Positions 52,965 through 62,861 of a stretch of 64,000 bases of DNA are shown here, piece after piece. The notes below the pieces were generated by a model, which searched no databases, was not told where the DNA came from, and saw only the letters and a program-made list of their open reading frames with translations. This stretch comes from PKWO01 sp036561005 (GTDB taxonomy: Bacteria > Pseudomonadota > Gammaproteobacteria > Burkholderiales > Burkholderiaceae_D). The stretch is taken from NCBI GenBank assembly GCA_036561005.1, contig DATBQE010000233.1:1-64000 (forward strand), written 5' to 3'. Each line of letters opens with the position of its first letter. Position 1 is the first letter of the stretch. Made by a program: the position numbers and the translations under genes.

Positions 52965-54713
52965 ATGTTGAACTTCAAACGCAGGGAACTGATGAAAGGC
53001 GCACTAGGCTTGATCGCCGGTGCCGCCATGGCCGGCCTGGCCGACGGTGCCTGGGCACAAACCGTCGCCGATGCGCGCTATGAAAAAGTCGCTCAAAGTT
53101 TTATCGAAAAATTGTTGGCCACGCACCCCGAGACTGCCACGTCCATGGGTGACCACCGCTATGACAGCCGCACCACCGACTACAGCGCTCGTGGCGAGGC
53201 TGCCGATCTGGCCCTGTACCGCAAGACGCTTGCGGCGTTACAGACTATTCCGGTCAAGGAACTGTCGCCAGACAATGCTGTCGATGCAGCAATTCTGGAG
53301 AATGAACTGCATGCGCGCCTGTTCGACATCGAGGTGATGCACGTATCGGCACGCGAACCTTTGAACTACAGCCCGTCTCAGGGCATATATCTGCTGCTGG
53401 CGCGCGATTACGCGCCGCTCACGCAACGTCTCGAAGCAGTCAATGCGCGCTTGCAGGCCTTTCCTGCAGTGCTGGCTGCAGCGAGGCACAATTTGAAGAA
53501 TCCGCCGCGTGTATTCACCGAGACAGCGATTTCCCAAAACAAGGGCGCCATATCTTTGGTGCGCGAGGAACTGGACGAATATCTCAAGGATGCGCCAGAC
53601 ATGCGCGTGAAGCTTGCTCCCGCGCGCAAAAAGGCGATTGCCGCACTGGAGGCTTATGGCACCTGGCTCGAACACGACCTGCTGCCGCGCTCCACGGGCG
53701 ACTTTCGGATAGGCAAGGAGCATTTTCGGCAAAAACTGCGCTTTGCACTCGATTCCGATTTGACGCCGGAACAGATCATGAGCGGGGCGGAAACGGAATT
53801 GCAACGCACCCAGCAAGCCATGCTGGAAACCGCATTGCCGCTTTACCGCAGTTATTTTCCGGGCAAGCCGACCGATGGCGTCGATGGCAAGATCATCGTG
53901 CGTGCCGTTCTCGACAAGATTGCCGAAGCGCGCTCGGACAACTCCAATATCGTTCCCAAAGCCAAGCAAAAACTGGCCGAAGCCACCGAGTTTGTGCGCA
54001 GCCATAAATTGCTTAGCTTGCCGCAAGATCCGATCCAGGTCATCGTCATGCCGGAATTCCAGCGCGGCGTGGCGATTGCCTATTGTGACCCGGCAGGGCC
54101 GTTGGAAAAGAACGGTGCAACCTTCTATGCCATATCGCCGACACCCGCCGACTGGACTGCTGCCCGCGCGACCTCCTTCTACCGCGAATACAACGACGCC
54201 ATGCTCAATGACTTGACGGTGCATGAAGCAATGCCGGGCCATTACGTCCAGCTGAGCATCGCCAACAAAGTCAAGACTTCGACCCACGTGCGCGATTTGT
54301 TCAACAGCGGCACGTTTGTCGAAGGCTGGGCGACCTACAGCGAACAATTCATGGCCGACGCAGGATTCGGTGGCCCCGAAACCAAAATGCAACAATTGAA
54401 AATGCGCTTGCGCCTGATCATCAATTCGATGCTCGATCAAAAGATCCATGCCGGCGACATGAATGAGCAGCAAGCCATGAAGCTGATGATGGAGGAGGGC
54501 TATCAGGAAGATGGTGAGGCGGCTGGAAAATGGCGGCGTGCGCTCTTGACATCGACCCAGCTCTCGACTTATTTCGTCGGTAACCTTGAACTGAATGCCC
54601 TCGCGCGCGATCTGCAAGCAAAGACGGGCGGCGATGCGCAGGCAGTGCATGATGCCATGTTGGCGCACGGCTCGATTGCAACCAAGTACATACGCCGCCT
54701 GAGCGGAATGTAA
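52965..54713 (+). CDS. Exported DUF885 protein, putative metallopeptidase
   Basis: This is a 582-residue protein with a twin-arginine-like signal (FKRRELMKGALGLIAGAAMA) and a long helical DUF885 domain. The likely zinc site is HEAMPGHYVQ near residue 422 with the downstream Glu in FVEGWATYSEQF near 448. DUF885 proteins resemble M3/M32-type peptidases, but substrates are unknown. It ends at a strong terminator shared with the pilin gene. Confidence 0.88.
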   Translation: MLNFKRRELMKGALGLIAGAAMAGLADGAWAQTVADARYEKVAQSFIEKLLATHPETATSMGDHRYDSRTTDYSARGEAADLALYRKTLAALQTIPVKELSPDNAVDAAILENELHARLFDIEVMHVSAREPLNYSPSQGIYLLLARDYAPLTQRLEAVNARLQAFPAVLAAARHNLKNPPRVFTETAISQNKGAISLVREELDEYLKDAPDMRVKLAPARKKAIAALEAYGTWLEHDLLPRSTGDFRIGKEHFRQKLRFALDSDLTPEQIMSGAETELQRTQQAMLETALPLYRSYFPGKPTDGVDGKIIVRAVLDKIAEARSDNSNIVPKAKQKLAEATEFVRSHKLLSLPQDPIQVIVMPEFQRGVAIAYCDPAGPLEKNGATFYAISPTPADWTAARATSFYREYNDAMLNDLTVHEAMPGHYVQLSIANKVKTSTHVRDLFNSGTFVEGWATYSEQFMADAGFGGPETKMQQLKMRLRLIINSMLDQKIHAGDMNEQQAMKLMMEEGYQEDGEAAGKWRRALLTSTQLSTYFVGNLELNALARDLQAKTGGDAQAVHDAMLAHGSIATKYIRRLSGM

Positions 54714-54726
54714 TGCGCCTGGAGGG

Positions 54727-54761
54727 ACATCTTACCTGCAGCTGCGCGGCAGGTAAGATGT
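54727..54761. terminator. Bidirectional terminator overlapping the pilin stop codon
   Basis: ACATCTTACCTGC (54727-54739) and GCAGGTAAGATGT (54749-54761) are perfect 13-bp arms with a 9-nt loop. The pilin stop codon at 54732 and its last residues lie inside the hairpin. It sits between two convergent genes. Confidence 0.7.
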
Positions 54762-55229
54762 CTCGATGTTGGTTTGATTGTTGCCTTTGGCTGTCATTTT
54801 GTCCGGCGCATGAGCGTTGCCGCAAACCCAGGTGATTGGCACTACCGGCGCATCGTCGACGACTGCCGGGCGATAGCTCAGTGTCTTTCCGCTCAGGGCG
54901 CGCGCGGCGCGATTACTGAACGTGATGTTGATGACGCCGTTTTGAATCTGCACGGCGCTGACGTAATTTCCCACCATCTTTTCCGGTAGCGGCAAACCGG
55001 CCGCCGCATTGTCTGCCGGCAGGGTCTGCGTCAGGGTCCAAGAAGCGGCTACCGGTGCCTGGGCAACTGCCAACAGAGGATTGATGCTGGCAATCTGGTC
55101 GCTCACCGTTCGATATAAATAGGACGGCAACGCCATCAGCGAGAGTATGGCAACGATGGCAATCACGACCATGACTTCAATCAGTGTAAAACCAGTTGCA
55201 CGCTGCGTTCTCGGAGGATAGGATTTCAT
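54732..55229 (-). CDS. Type IV pilin-like protein
   Basis: This 165-residue prepilin has a basic leader and the cleavage site TG^FTLIEVMVVIAIVAILSL, with Glu at mature position 5. Two late Cys residues (ITWVCGNA and LPRSCR) bound a C-terminal loop like the pilin D-region. It is probably a major or minor pilin of the PilE/PilA type. No pilus assembly genes are in the window. Confidence 0.9.
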   Translation of the reverse strand: MKSYPPRTQRATGFTLIEVMVVIAIVAILSLMALPSYLYRTVSDQIASINPLLAVAQAPVAASWTLTQTLPADNAAAGLPLPEKMVGNYVSAVQIQNGVINITFSNRAARALSGKTLSYRPAVVDDAPVVPITWVCGNAHAPDKMTAKGNNQTNIETSYLPRSCR

Positions 55230-55429
55230 TTAGCGGAATCTGTTTTGACGTGCAATGGTTATCGGAGGGGCGCAACTGATTGATGTCATTGTATCAACCT
55301 ATGCAAATAATTCCCGTGCCATATACTATGATGATAATGTAGTGGCTACCGACCAATTTGATCAAGGGAAGTTGTAAGACAGGGTCTTGAACCGCACTTT
55401 TGTGCGCCGGCTATCATGATGGAGGGTAT

Positions 55430-55756
55430 ATGACAACATTTGAATTTCAGCTTCCAGTTGAAGGGGGCAACCGTCGTTACTTCATTGCTCCGGTTTATGC
55501 TCCGGATGGCAAGCTATGGCAATTCTCCATTTCGCAGGATGCCCCTGCCGACAAACCTGGACAAATTATCAACATTGAAATGGACCCGGCGGCATTCCGG
55601 CAAACCGCGATGCCCGGCGCTGAAGTCCTGTCGCGTATCGCGATAGGGCAGGCGCGGCAAGACAAACTGTTCGGCAAGGACAGTTATCGCGAAGGTATCT
55701 TTCTGGATTTCGCAATCGAGCCGTGGGAAGGCGAGTTGAAGCCTCTAAACAACTAA
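55430..55756 (+). CDS. Protein of unknown function
   Basis: This 108-residue soluble protein (FEFQLPVEGGNRRYFIAPVYAPDG; INIEMDPAAFRQTAMPGAEVLSRIAIGQA; FAIEPWEGELKP) has no recognised family. The ATG at 55430 follows GGAGGGTAT. A strong terminator follows the gene. Confidence 0.7.
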   Translation: MTTFEFQLPVEGGNRRYFIAPVYAPDGKLWQFSISQDAPADKPGQIINIEMDPAAFRQTAMPGAEVLSRIAIGQARQDKLFGKDSYREGIFLDFAIEPWEGELKPLNN

Positions 55757-55777
55757 CCGGGAATTTCTCAAACCCGA

Positions 55778-55802
55778 AGCCGCCTCTCAGGCGGCTTTTT
55801 TT
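55778..55802 (+). terminator. Rho-independent terminator
   Basis: AGCCGCC (55778-55784) and GGCGGCT (55790-55796) form a 7-bp stem with a 5-nt loop followed by a T-run to 55802. It ends the 55430 gene. Confidence 0.88.
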
Positions 55803-55829
55803 ATAGACTCAGCTCCTGGATTCGCTTAA

Positions 55830-56693
55830 ATGACGCTGGAACTGCAACGATTTGACGACCTCGACGCGTTTCGCCGTGAAACTGATGGCTATTTGCTCTC
55901 GCACATCGAGGATTTCAGCCATTTGTATGGTCAGGCGCGCGCGCTGACGCCTGAAAAGGTCGCCGATTACGGCTTGTGGCTCGCGCGCCTGCATCGCCAA
56001 GGCGTTACCTGCGGTGTCGCCGCCATTGCCATTCCAATGTCGGAGCGCCCGTTGTCGATTACCGATCTCGATGACGACGCTGCCGCCCTGGTCGCGGCAT
56101 CGTTGGCCGCAGATGGCCCGCACTTCGATGGCATCATCGGCACCGTTGAGGCGGCAGAGCGTATGGCACGCCATTTAGGCATGGGTGCGCGCTTGCACAT
56201 GCGCATGGGCAACCACGTGCTCGATTGCGCCCCTGTCATACCGGAATGCGCCGGCAACATGCGGACGGCCACGACGGACGATTTCGACCTGGTACTCGCT
56301 TGGGAAAAGGCATTTGTTGACGAATGTGGCTTGCCCTACGACCCGGTTGCTACTGCGGCCTCAGTGCGAGAGCGCGTGCAAGGCCCGGCACCGCGAGAAT
56401 GGCTATGGGTGGTCGATGGCAGGCCGGTGGCGAAAACGATGGGCCGGCCCTTGGATCATTTTGCGCGCATTGCGCAGGTTTATAGCGCGCCGGAGCAACG
56501 TGGGCGCGGCTATGCAGGCGCCTTGGTCGGGACGCTTTGCAAGCAATTGCAGGCGCAGGGATGCCGCCTGATCTTTCTCAATACAGACATGGCCAATCGG
56601 ACCAGCAACAGCGTTTATCGGCGCATCGGTTTTCGCCTGGTCAGCGAGATATTGCATCTCGATCTGCAAAAAAAAGGTGTGCTCATGCCTTGA
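55830..56693 (+). CDS. GNAT N-acetyltransferase
   Basis: This 287-residue protein has an N-terminal GNAT-like domain of low similarity and a C-terminal GNAT core (RIAQVYSAPEQRGRGYAGALVGTLCKQL with the acetyl-CoA pyrophosphate loop QRGRGYAG; then NTDMANRTSNSVYRRIGFRLV). The substrate is unknown. It overlaps the convergent RidA gene by 11 bases. Confidence 0.88.
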   Translation: MTLELQRFDDLDAFRRETDGYLLSHIEDFSHLYGQARALTPEKVADYGLWLARLHRQGVTCGVAAIAIPMSERPLSITDLDDDAAALVAASLAADGPHFDGIIGTVEAAERMARHLGMGARLHMRMGNHVLDCAPVIPECAGNMRTATTDDFDLVLAWEKAFVDECGLPYDPVATAASVRERVQGPAPREWLWVVDGRPVAKTMGRPLDHFARIAQVYSAPEQRGRGYAGALVGTLCKQLQAQGCRLIFLNTDMANRTSNSVYRRIGFRLVSEILHLDLQKKGVLMP

Positions 56694-57048
56694 TAGCGGC
56701 AGTCATTTCGATTTCGACTTTGTATTCAGGGTGAATCAGTTTGGCGCCGGTGGTGGAGCGCGCCGGTGTGTGCCCAGGTGAAACCCAATCGTCCCAGGCG
56801 GCATTCATCGCGGCATAGTCGCCAACCGAAGACAGGTAGATGCGCGCCGAGACGACGCTGGTCTTGTCGGCACCGGCCTTGGCCAGCAGGCGGTCAATGA
56901 ATTGCAGGATTTCGCGGGTTTGTCCGACCACGTCGAGCGAGGTGTTCTCGGCAACCTGCCCGGCGATGTAGATCAGCTTGGCATTGCCCACGTCGACCAA
57001 TGTCATTTCGCTGAAACGCGGTCCCATTTCGAAGCGGGTAATGTCCAT
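56683..57048 (-). CDS. RidA-family (YjgF/UK114) protein
   Basis: This 121-residue protein matches the RidA family: LIYIAGQVAENTSLDVVGQTREILQFIDRLLAKAGADKTSVVSARIYLSS and the C-terminal STTGAKLIHPEYKVEIEMTA. The catalytic Arg of canonical RidA (often in an RxxV context) is not obvious here (the segment reads ARSTTGAKL), so it may be a non-deaminase subfamily member. Enamine/imine hydrolysis is the family role. Confidence 0.88.
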   Translation of the reverse strand: MDITRFEMGPRFSEMTLVDVGNAKLIYIAGQVAENTSLDVVGQTREILQFIDRLLAKAGADKTSVVSARIYLSSVGDYAAMNAAWDDWVSPGHTPARSTTGAKLIHPEYKVEIEMTAAIKA

Positions 57049-57116
57049 ATTCTGGTTTTCTCCGTGAGCGGCAAGGTTGCATTGTATTTCAACGTCTCAG
57101 CATAGCGCCTATACAA

Positions 57117-58580
57117 TCATTTTGGTTGCGCATCGAGTTCGGCGGCGTTCCACCATCCGCCGCCGAGCGCCTGGAACAGGGCCGCCGTATCCGACAGGCG
57201 ATTCGCCTGGGCCTGCACCTGGTTCATCTTTGCCTGTTGATACGCTTGCTGTGCACTTAGCAGCGCCAGCGTGCTGATGTCGCCCAATTCCAGTTGGCGC
57301 TGCGCCAGTCCAAGGCTCCTGGCTGCGGCATGCTCCGCCTTGTCGGCTGCCGCAAGGGCGGCACCATCGGACTGGATCGCTTGCAAGGCGTCGGCCACGT
57401 TCTGGAAGGCGTTCAAGACCGTGGCGCGGTATTGCGCTGCCGCCTGGTCGTATTCTGCGCGCGCTGCGTTTTCGCGATGCCTGAGTGTGCCGCCGTCGAA
57501 TATCGGTTGTGTCAGTCCGCCGGCCAGTTCCCAGAATCCGCTGCCCGACTTGAACAGGTCGGCCAAATTTGAAGCGGCCGATCCGTAGGCAGAGATTCCC
57601 AAGGAGATATTGGGTAACCGATTTGCGGCAGCTACACCGATTTGCGCGCTGGCGGCATGTAGTTGCTGTTCTGCGGCGAGAATGTCAGGCCGATGTTCCA
57701 GCAAGGCAGATGGTAGGGAGAGCGGCAGTTCTCCGGGCAGTTGAAACTGCTTCAGCTCGAAACCGGTATCCAGGCGCGCGTCCGGAAACCGGCCCGCCAG
57801 CGCCTTGAGCAAATCGCGCTGTATCGCCAACTGCTTCTCCAATGGCGGCAAAGTCGCTTCGACCGCAGCAAGCGCGGCTTCCTGGGCTGCGACATCGGCG
57901 TCGGCGACTTGGCCGGCTTCAAATTGGCGTTGCACCATGCGCATGATTTTTTGCTGGTCGGCGACGATTTCTTTGGTGGCGTCAATTTGGGCGCGCAGCG
58001 CGGCTGCTTCGATCGCTGCCGCAACGACGTTTGAAGTCAAGGTCAGATAGGTGGCCTCTACCTGGTAACGCTGCGCCTCCGCCTGGGCTGTCAACGACTC
58101 GACCTGTCGCCGATTGGCGCCGAATACGTCGATGGTGTAAGACACTGAAACTTGCGCAGTGTGAAGCGTCAGATAATTCGCGCCGGATGCCGCCGGGCTT
58201 GCCAACGCGGCGGCAACCTTTTGTCGCGTCGGCGCATACGAGGCGGTGATGCCGGGGAAATAAGCGCCTTGCTGGGCGTAGACATTTTCCTGGGCGCTAC
58301 GCAAAGCGGCCTGTGCTGCATCGACATTCGGATTGTGCTTCAAACTCTCTTCAACGAGCCGGTTCAATGCTTCGCAATGAAACAGTTCCCACCATTGCGC
58401 GGGGAGATCTTTGCGCGAAACGCGCGGGGAATCGGGGCCATTTTGCGGCACCGTCATTTGGCCGTTGCCTTCAAGATAGCTTGCCGGCAGACGATCATGC
58501 GGCCTTGCAAAATCCGGCCCTGCTGCGCACCCGGCAAGCGCGCACAGACAGCCTGAGATCAGCAAACGCGCAGCGCGCAT
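57117..58580 (-). CDS. Outer membrane efflux lipoprotein (NodT/TolC family) of the RND cassette
   Basis: This 487-residue outer membrane factor has a lipoprotein signal (LLISGCLCALAGCAAGPDF, Cys near 18), the NodT pattern WWELFHCEALNRLVEESLKHNPNVDAAQAALRSAQENV and two TolC-type repeats of long helices and strands. The start at 58580, with GAGGGATCG upstream, overlaps the CzcA-type stop codon, so it is the third gene of the efflux operon. Confidence 0.92.
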   Translation of the reverse strand: MRAARLLISGCLCALAGCAAGPDFARPHDRLPASYLEGNGQMTVPQNGPDSPRVSRKDLPAQWWELFHCEALNRLVEESLKHNPNVDAAQAALRSAQENVYAQQGAYFPGITASYAPTRQKVAAALASPAASGANYLTLHTAQVSVSYTIDVFGANRRQVESLTAQAEAQRYQVEATYLTLTSNVVAAAIEAAALRAQIDATKEIVADQQKIMRMVQRQFEAGQVADADVAAQEAALAAVEATLPPLEKQLAIQRDLLKALAGRFPDARLDTGFELKQFQLPGELPLSLPSALLEHRPDILAAEQQLHAASAQIGVAAANRLPNISLGISAYGSAASNLADLFKSGSGFWELAGGLTQPIFDGGTLRHRENAARAEYDQAAAQYRATVLNAFQNVADALQAIQSDGAALAAADKAEHAAARSLGLAQRQLELGDISTLALLSAQQAYQQAKMNQVQAQANRLSDTAALFQALGGGWWNAAELDAQPK

Positions 58581-61500
58581 CAGCGATCCCTCCTCGAACG
58601 TTTGCCCCAGGTCTTGCTTTCGAAGAAGCGTTCCATGGCGAAATAATAAGTCGGCAGGATGAACAGGGTGAGCAGCGTCGACACGATCAGGCCGCCTACG
58701 ACCACCGTCGCCAGGCCACGTTGAACGTCTGTGCCCACTCCGGTTGCCAGCGCAGCGGGCAGCATGCCGAAAGACGCCACGGTGGCCGTCATCAAAACCG
58801 GGCGCAACCGTTCGGCGGCACCTTCTATCACGGTTTGATCGAGCGGCAGACCTTCGCCGCGCACACGGCGGAAGTTGGCAACCATGATGATGCCATTTTG
58901 CACTGAGACGCCGAACAAGGCGATGAAGCCGACCGCCGTGGCAACGTTCAGGGTTTCGCCGGTGACGTGAATGGCGATCAGGCCGCCGAGTGTCGCCATC
59001 GGCACGACCGCCAGTATCAACGCCGCCTGGCGCAATTTGCCGAACTGAAAAAACAGCAGGACAGACATCAGGACCAGCACCACGCCCAGGATAAATACCA
59101 GGCGTGCCTGCGCGCGGCGTTCGTTTTCGAATTGTCCGGCCCATTCGAGCCGATACTGCTGCGGGTTGAACTTGATCTCGGCATCGATGCGCTTTTGCGC
59201 TTCGGCGAGGTAGGAAGTCAGGTCGCGTCCGCGGTTGTCGATCCGCACTGTGATCTCGCGCTCGCCGGCCTCATGTGAAATCGTGCTCTCGCCGGATTGC
59301 ATTGACAGGCTTGCTACTTGCGACAGCGCGATTTTTGCGCCGCTGCTACTATTGAGAAAAAGGTTGCCCAGCGCTTCGGTATTGTTCTTTGCGCTTTTCG
59401 GGAAGCGGACAGTGACGTTGTAGATGCGGTCGCCGGCATACACGCTGGAGACAGCCGCGCCGCCCACGCCGGTCTGGATCAGTGCGGCAATATCGGCAGC
59501 ATTGATGCCGAAGCGTGCGGCTTTGTCACGATCAACCTTGATGACGACCTGGGGAATCGGTGGTTCCTGAAAAAGCGAGGCGGAGGCCGTACCGCGTATG
59601 GTTTGCAGGATGTCGACGATCCGGTTGCCGATACGGCGGCACTCCTTCAGGTCGGCGCCATAGACGCGCAAGACCAGAGGGCTGTGCGCGCCGCCGATTG
59701 CGTCGTTGACGCCGTCGATGATGGGTTGGCTGATGCTGACTGACACGCCGGGTATCGTGGCCAGTCGGGCATTCAATCGTGCCACCAGGTCCGCCTTGGT
59801 TTCGCCGGCAGTCCACTCGCCGTATGGCTTCAGGCCGACCGGAATTTCGATGTGCGAAGGCGTCCAGGGATCGGTGCCTTCGTCGGATCGGCCCAGTTGC
59901 GTGACAACGTAGGAGATTTCAGGGAACTCGCGCAAGGTGCGGCGCAATTCCGCCGCCATGTCGTTTGCCTTGTCGAGCGACAAGCCGCTGGGCAATTGTA
60001 CCTGCAGCCAGAGCGCGCCTTCGTCAAGGTCGGGCAGAAATTCACGACCGGCGCTCGCGCCCAGCCACGCCACGGCAACAAGAATGAATACACCGACGAC
60101 ATAAGCGGTCGAAGGGCGAAGCAGCATTTTCCCCAGCACATCGCGGTAGCGCTGCGTAAGCCAGACAAGCGGCCGGTTATGGAATATCTTGCGCGGCATG
60201 CGCAGCGCGGCATAAGCCAAGCCGGGAATCAAGGTGAGGGCGCAGATCAGGGCGCCGATCAAGGCATACGCTACGGTGTAGGCCATAGGCGTGAACAATT
60301 TGCCTTCTGCGCGCTGGAATGCGAACAACGGCAGGTAGGCCGCAATGATGATCAGCGTCGCGAAGAAGATCGGCCGCGCCACGTGGCCGGCGGTTTCGAG
60401 AATGTCTTCCTCGTGCAATTCCACATCCGGTTCTTCCTCGCGCCGCCGCAGTATCGCCTCCATCACGACAATGGCGCCGTCCACGATAATGCCGAAATCG
60501 ATCGCGCCCAGGGAAAACAGGTTTGCCGGCATTTTGGTCGCTGCCATGACGATGAAGACGGTGACCAAAGCAATGGGAATGGCCACCGCAGCCACGATCG
60601 CACTGCGCGGACTGCCCAGGAACAGGATCAACACGATGCACACCAGTCCGATGCCTTCCAGTACCGTGTGGCTGACCTTGCTGACCGTCAGTTTCACCAG
60701 ATCGTCGCGATCGATATAAGGCACGATCCGCACGCCCATCGGCTCCAGCCGCTTTTGCAACTGTTCCACCTTGGCATGCACACCCTCCAAAACGCGCGAA
60801 GGATTTTCATACTTGAGCATCAGCACAATGCCTTCGATCGTGTCGGGGTTATTGTCCTTGCCCAATATGCCTTCGCGTTCCTGATGGCCGAACTGCAGCT
60901 TGCCCAACTGCCGCAACAATACCGGCACACCGCCCGATTGCGCCACCACGACGGAGCCGAGATCGTCGAGCGAGTGAATCTGACCAATGCCGCGCACGAC
61001 ATAACTTTGTTCGCCGCGCGCGATGCGCCCTCCGCCGGCATTGGCGCTGTTGGCATTGATGGCTGTTACGACATCGTTCAACACAAGGTTGTAGTGCTGC
61101 AATTGCGTCGGATCGAGCTCGAGTTCGAATTCCTTGGTCAAGCCGCCGAAATTATTGACGTCTGCCACGCCCGGCACCTGTTTGAATGCCGGCACGACCA
61201 CCCAGCGCTGCAGTTCGGACAGTTCCATCAGATTCTTGCTGTCGGATTCCAGCGTGTAGCGATAGATCTCGCCGGCCGGACCGGAGACCGGATCGAGCCC
61301 GGGTTGCACGCCCGGTGGAAGTTGTGCGGCGCCGATCCGCTCGAGGATACGTTGCCGGACAAAGTAATCGTCGGTGCCGTCCTGAAATACCAGGGTGATC
61401 AGTGACAATGCAAAAGTGCTCGACGAGCGCATGGTGACCAAACCGGGCGTATTGCTCAAGCTGCGTTCCAGCGGCGTGGTAATTTGCTGCTCGATTTCTT

Positions 61501-61675
61501 CCGCCGCCAGGCCAGGCACCTGGGTGCTCACCTGCACCGTCACGTCGGACAGTTCTGGGTAGGCTTCCACTGCCATTTTGGTCCACGATACATATCCATA
61601 GATGGCAATGCATACTGCCAGTACCCAGGCCAGATGGCGGCGCCGGAAACATAGGGCGATCAGCTGATTAATCAT
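58580..61675 (-). CDS. Heavy-metal RND efflux pump, CzcA-type
   Basis: This 1031-residue inner-membrane proton/cation antiporter has the RND layout of 12 TM segments and two large periplasmic loops. TM4 carries D393, D399 and E406 (AIDFGIIVDGAIVVME), the three acidic residues that in CzcA are essential for proton-driven divalent cation efflux. CusA-type Cu(I)/Ag(I) pumps have a different TM4 motif, so Zn, Co, Cd or Ni are more likely. The start ATG at 61675 overlaps the MFP stop. The neighbours MFP and OMF complete the pump. Confidence 0.94.
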   Translation of the reverse strand: MINQLIALCFRRRHLAWVLAVCIAIYGYVSWTKMAVEAYPELSDVTVQVSTQVPGLAAEEIEQQITTPLERSLSNTPGLVTMRSSSTFALSLITLVFQDGTDDYFVRQRILERIGAAQLPPGVQPGLDPVSGPAGEIYRYTLESDSKNLMELSELQRWVVVPAFKQVPGVADVNNFGGLTKEFELELDPTQLQHYNLVLNDVVTAINANSANAGGGRIARGEQSYVVRGIGQIHSLDDLGSVVVAQSGGVPVLLRQLGKLQFGHQEREGILGKDNNPDTIEGIVLMLKYENPSRVLEGVHAKVEQLQKRLEPMGVRIVPYIDRDDLVKLTVSKVSHTVLEGIGLVCIVLILFLGSPRSAIVAAVAIPIALVTVFIVMAATKMPANLFSLGAIDFGIIVDGAIVVMEAILRRREEEPDVELHEEDILETAGHVARPIFFATLIIIAAYLPLFAFQRAEGKLFTPMAYTVAYALIGALICALTLIPGLAYAALRMPRKIFHNRPLVWLTQRYRDVLGKMLLRPSTAYVVGVFILVAVAWLGASAGREFLPDLDEGALWLQVQLPSGLSLDKANDMAAELRRTLREFPEISYVVTQLGRSDEGTDPWTPSHIEIPVGLKPYGEWTAGETKADLVARLNARLATIPGVSVSISQPIIDGVNDAIGGAHSPLVLRVYGADLKECRRIGNRIVDILQTIRGTASASLFQEPPIPQVVIKVDRDKAARFGINAADIAALIQTGVGGAAVSSVYAGDRIYNVTVRFPKSAKNNTEALGNLFLNSSSGAKIALSQVASLSMQSGESTISHEAGEREITVRIDNRGRDLTSYLAEAQKRIDAEIKFNPQQYRLEWAGQFENERRAQARLVFILGVVLVLMSVLLFFQFGKLRQAALILAVVPMATLGGLIAIHVTGETLNVATAVGFIALFGVSVQNGIIMVANFRRVRGEGLPLDQTVIEGAAERLRPVLMTATVASFGMLPAALATGVGTDVQRGLATVVVGGLIVSTLLTLFILPTYYFAMERFFESKTWGKRSRRDR

Positions 61676-62861
61676 TAAGCAGAACCCCGCCGCGCACCAC
61701 AACCCGCTCGCCGGCGGCTAATCCGGCAAGGATGCGCACGCTGTCGTTGTCTTCGCGTCCCGTATCCACGGTGCGCCGCTCGAAAGTCCATGGCGCCGTT
61801 TCGACGAATACCGACACGGCATCATTATTCATCAGGAGGGCCGAAGTAGGTATCGACAGACCGGTAGCCTGCGGAACGGCGATGCTGACCGTGGCATACA
61901 TATTCGGCTTGAGCTTGCCGTCCGGATTGGCAAAGGCAATACGCGTCTTGTTGCGGTGTGTGTCGGGTTCGAGCAAGGCGCTGACGAAACTGACCTGGCC
62001 CTTCCACTTTTGACCCGGGAAGGCCGAAAGCTCGACTTCGGCGTTCTGCCCTTTGGCGACAGCCGACAGTAAATCCTCCGGCACATTGGCAGTGACCCAG
62101 ACATTGTCGAGGTTGGCAATCGTCATCAGGGGCGCTGTGGGATCGTTCAGATAGGAACCTGCGCTGCTATTGAGGGCGGTGATTGTGCCCGATATCGGTG
62201 CCGTGATGCTCAGCAAGCGAATTTTCGATTCCTTGCCCGGCCCTGCTCCCAGCGTTGCCAGGCGTGCATCGGCACGCTGCGACTCGGCTTGCGCCTGGAT
62301 ATACGTGCTGTTGGCCTGCTCGAAATCCTTGGCCGCGTTGGCGCCCGCATCATGCACACTGCGTGCGCGATCGAGTGCCTTCCTGGCCAGCTCCAGTGCG
62401 TCGCGCGCTTTGTCCGCGTCTGCATAAGCCTGGTCAAGATCGGGTGCGCTGATGATCGCCAATATCTGTCCGCGTTTGACCGTATCTCCCAGTTTTACCT
62501 TGAGATCGTTCACGCGCCCGGTCACGGGGGAGAGGATATTGACCGTGTGTGCCGGGTCGGCTTCCACAGTTGCGGGCAAGCTCAGCAGATGCGGCGTGGA
62601 CGCATTCGATACGGCGGCCACAACGAGGCGCGTGCGCAACGGCGAATTGGCGGGGACCACAAGTTTCTCGCCTTGCCTTGAAACGGTCGGGCCGGGCGCG
62701 TCCGTTCCGGCCGGGGCCGCATGGACGGCGCCAAGCTTTGCCGTGAGGCCGGCCGTTCCAAGCAGGGCCGCACACAGCAAGGTGAGCGCAACGCGATGGC
62801 GCCATGCGAGAGTGGCCGTGAGCGAGGCAAGGCGCAAGCCTGGTGAGGTATGAGTCCCCAT
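61668..62861 (-). CDS. Membrane fusion protein of the RND efflux system (CzcB-like)
   Basis: This 397-residue protein has one N-terminal TM (ALTLLCAALLGTAGLTA), a barrel-sandwich domain (VEADPAHTVNILSPVTGRVNDLKVKLGDTVKRGQILAII), a helical hairpin and a beta-barrel domain (ITAPISGTITALNSSAGSYLND; NLDNVWVTANVPEDLLSAV). It bridges pump and outer membrane factor. No His-rich metal-binding tail is present. It heads the operon; its start faces the CsoR-type repressor gene. Confidence 0.93.
   Translation of the reverse strand: MGTHTSPGLRLASLTATLAWRHRVALTLLCAALLGTAGLTAKLGAVHAAPAGTDAPGPTVSRQGEKLVVPANSPLRTRLVVAAVSNASTPHLLSLPATVEADPAHTVNILSPVTGRVNDLKVKLGDTVKRGQILAIISAPDLDQAYADADKARDALELARKALDRARSVHDAGANAAKDFEQANSTYIQAQAESQRADARLATLGAGPGKESKIRLLSITAPISGTITALNSSAGSYLNDPTAPLMTIANLDNVWVTANVPEDLLSAVAKGQNAEVELSAFPGQKWKGQVSFVSALLEPDTHRNKTRIAFANPDGKLKPNMYATVSIAVPQATGLSIPTSALLMNNDAVSVFVETAPWTFERRTVDTGREDNDSVRILAGLAAGERVVVRGGVLLND

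Noticed and set aside
53238..54668. 476-residue frame opposite the DUF885 gene
   Set aside because: Antisense shadow of a gene with clear signal peptide and metal motif.
59852..61405. 517-residue frame opposite the CzcA-type gene
   Set aside because: It is a shadow of a well-supported gene; its His/Gln/Arg-rich composition is that of the antisense strand and no domain is visible.
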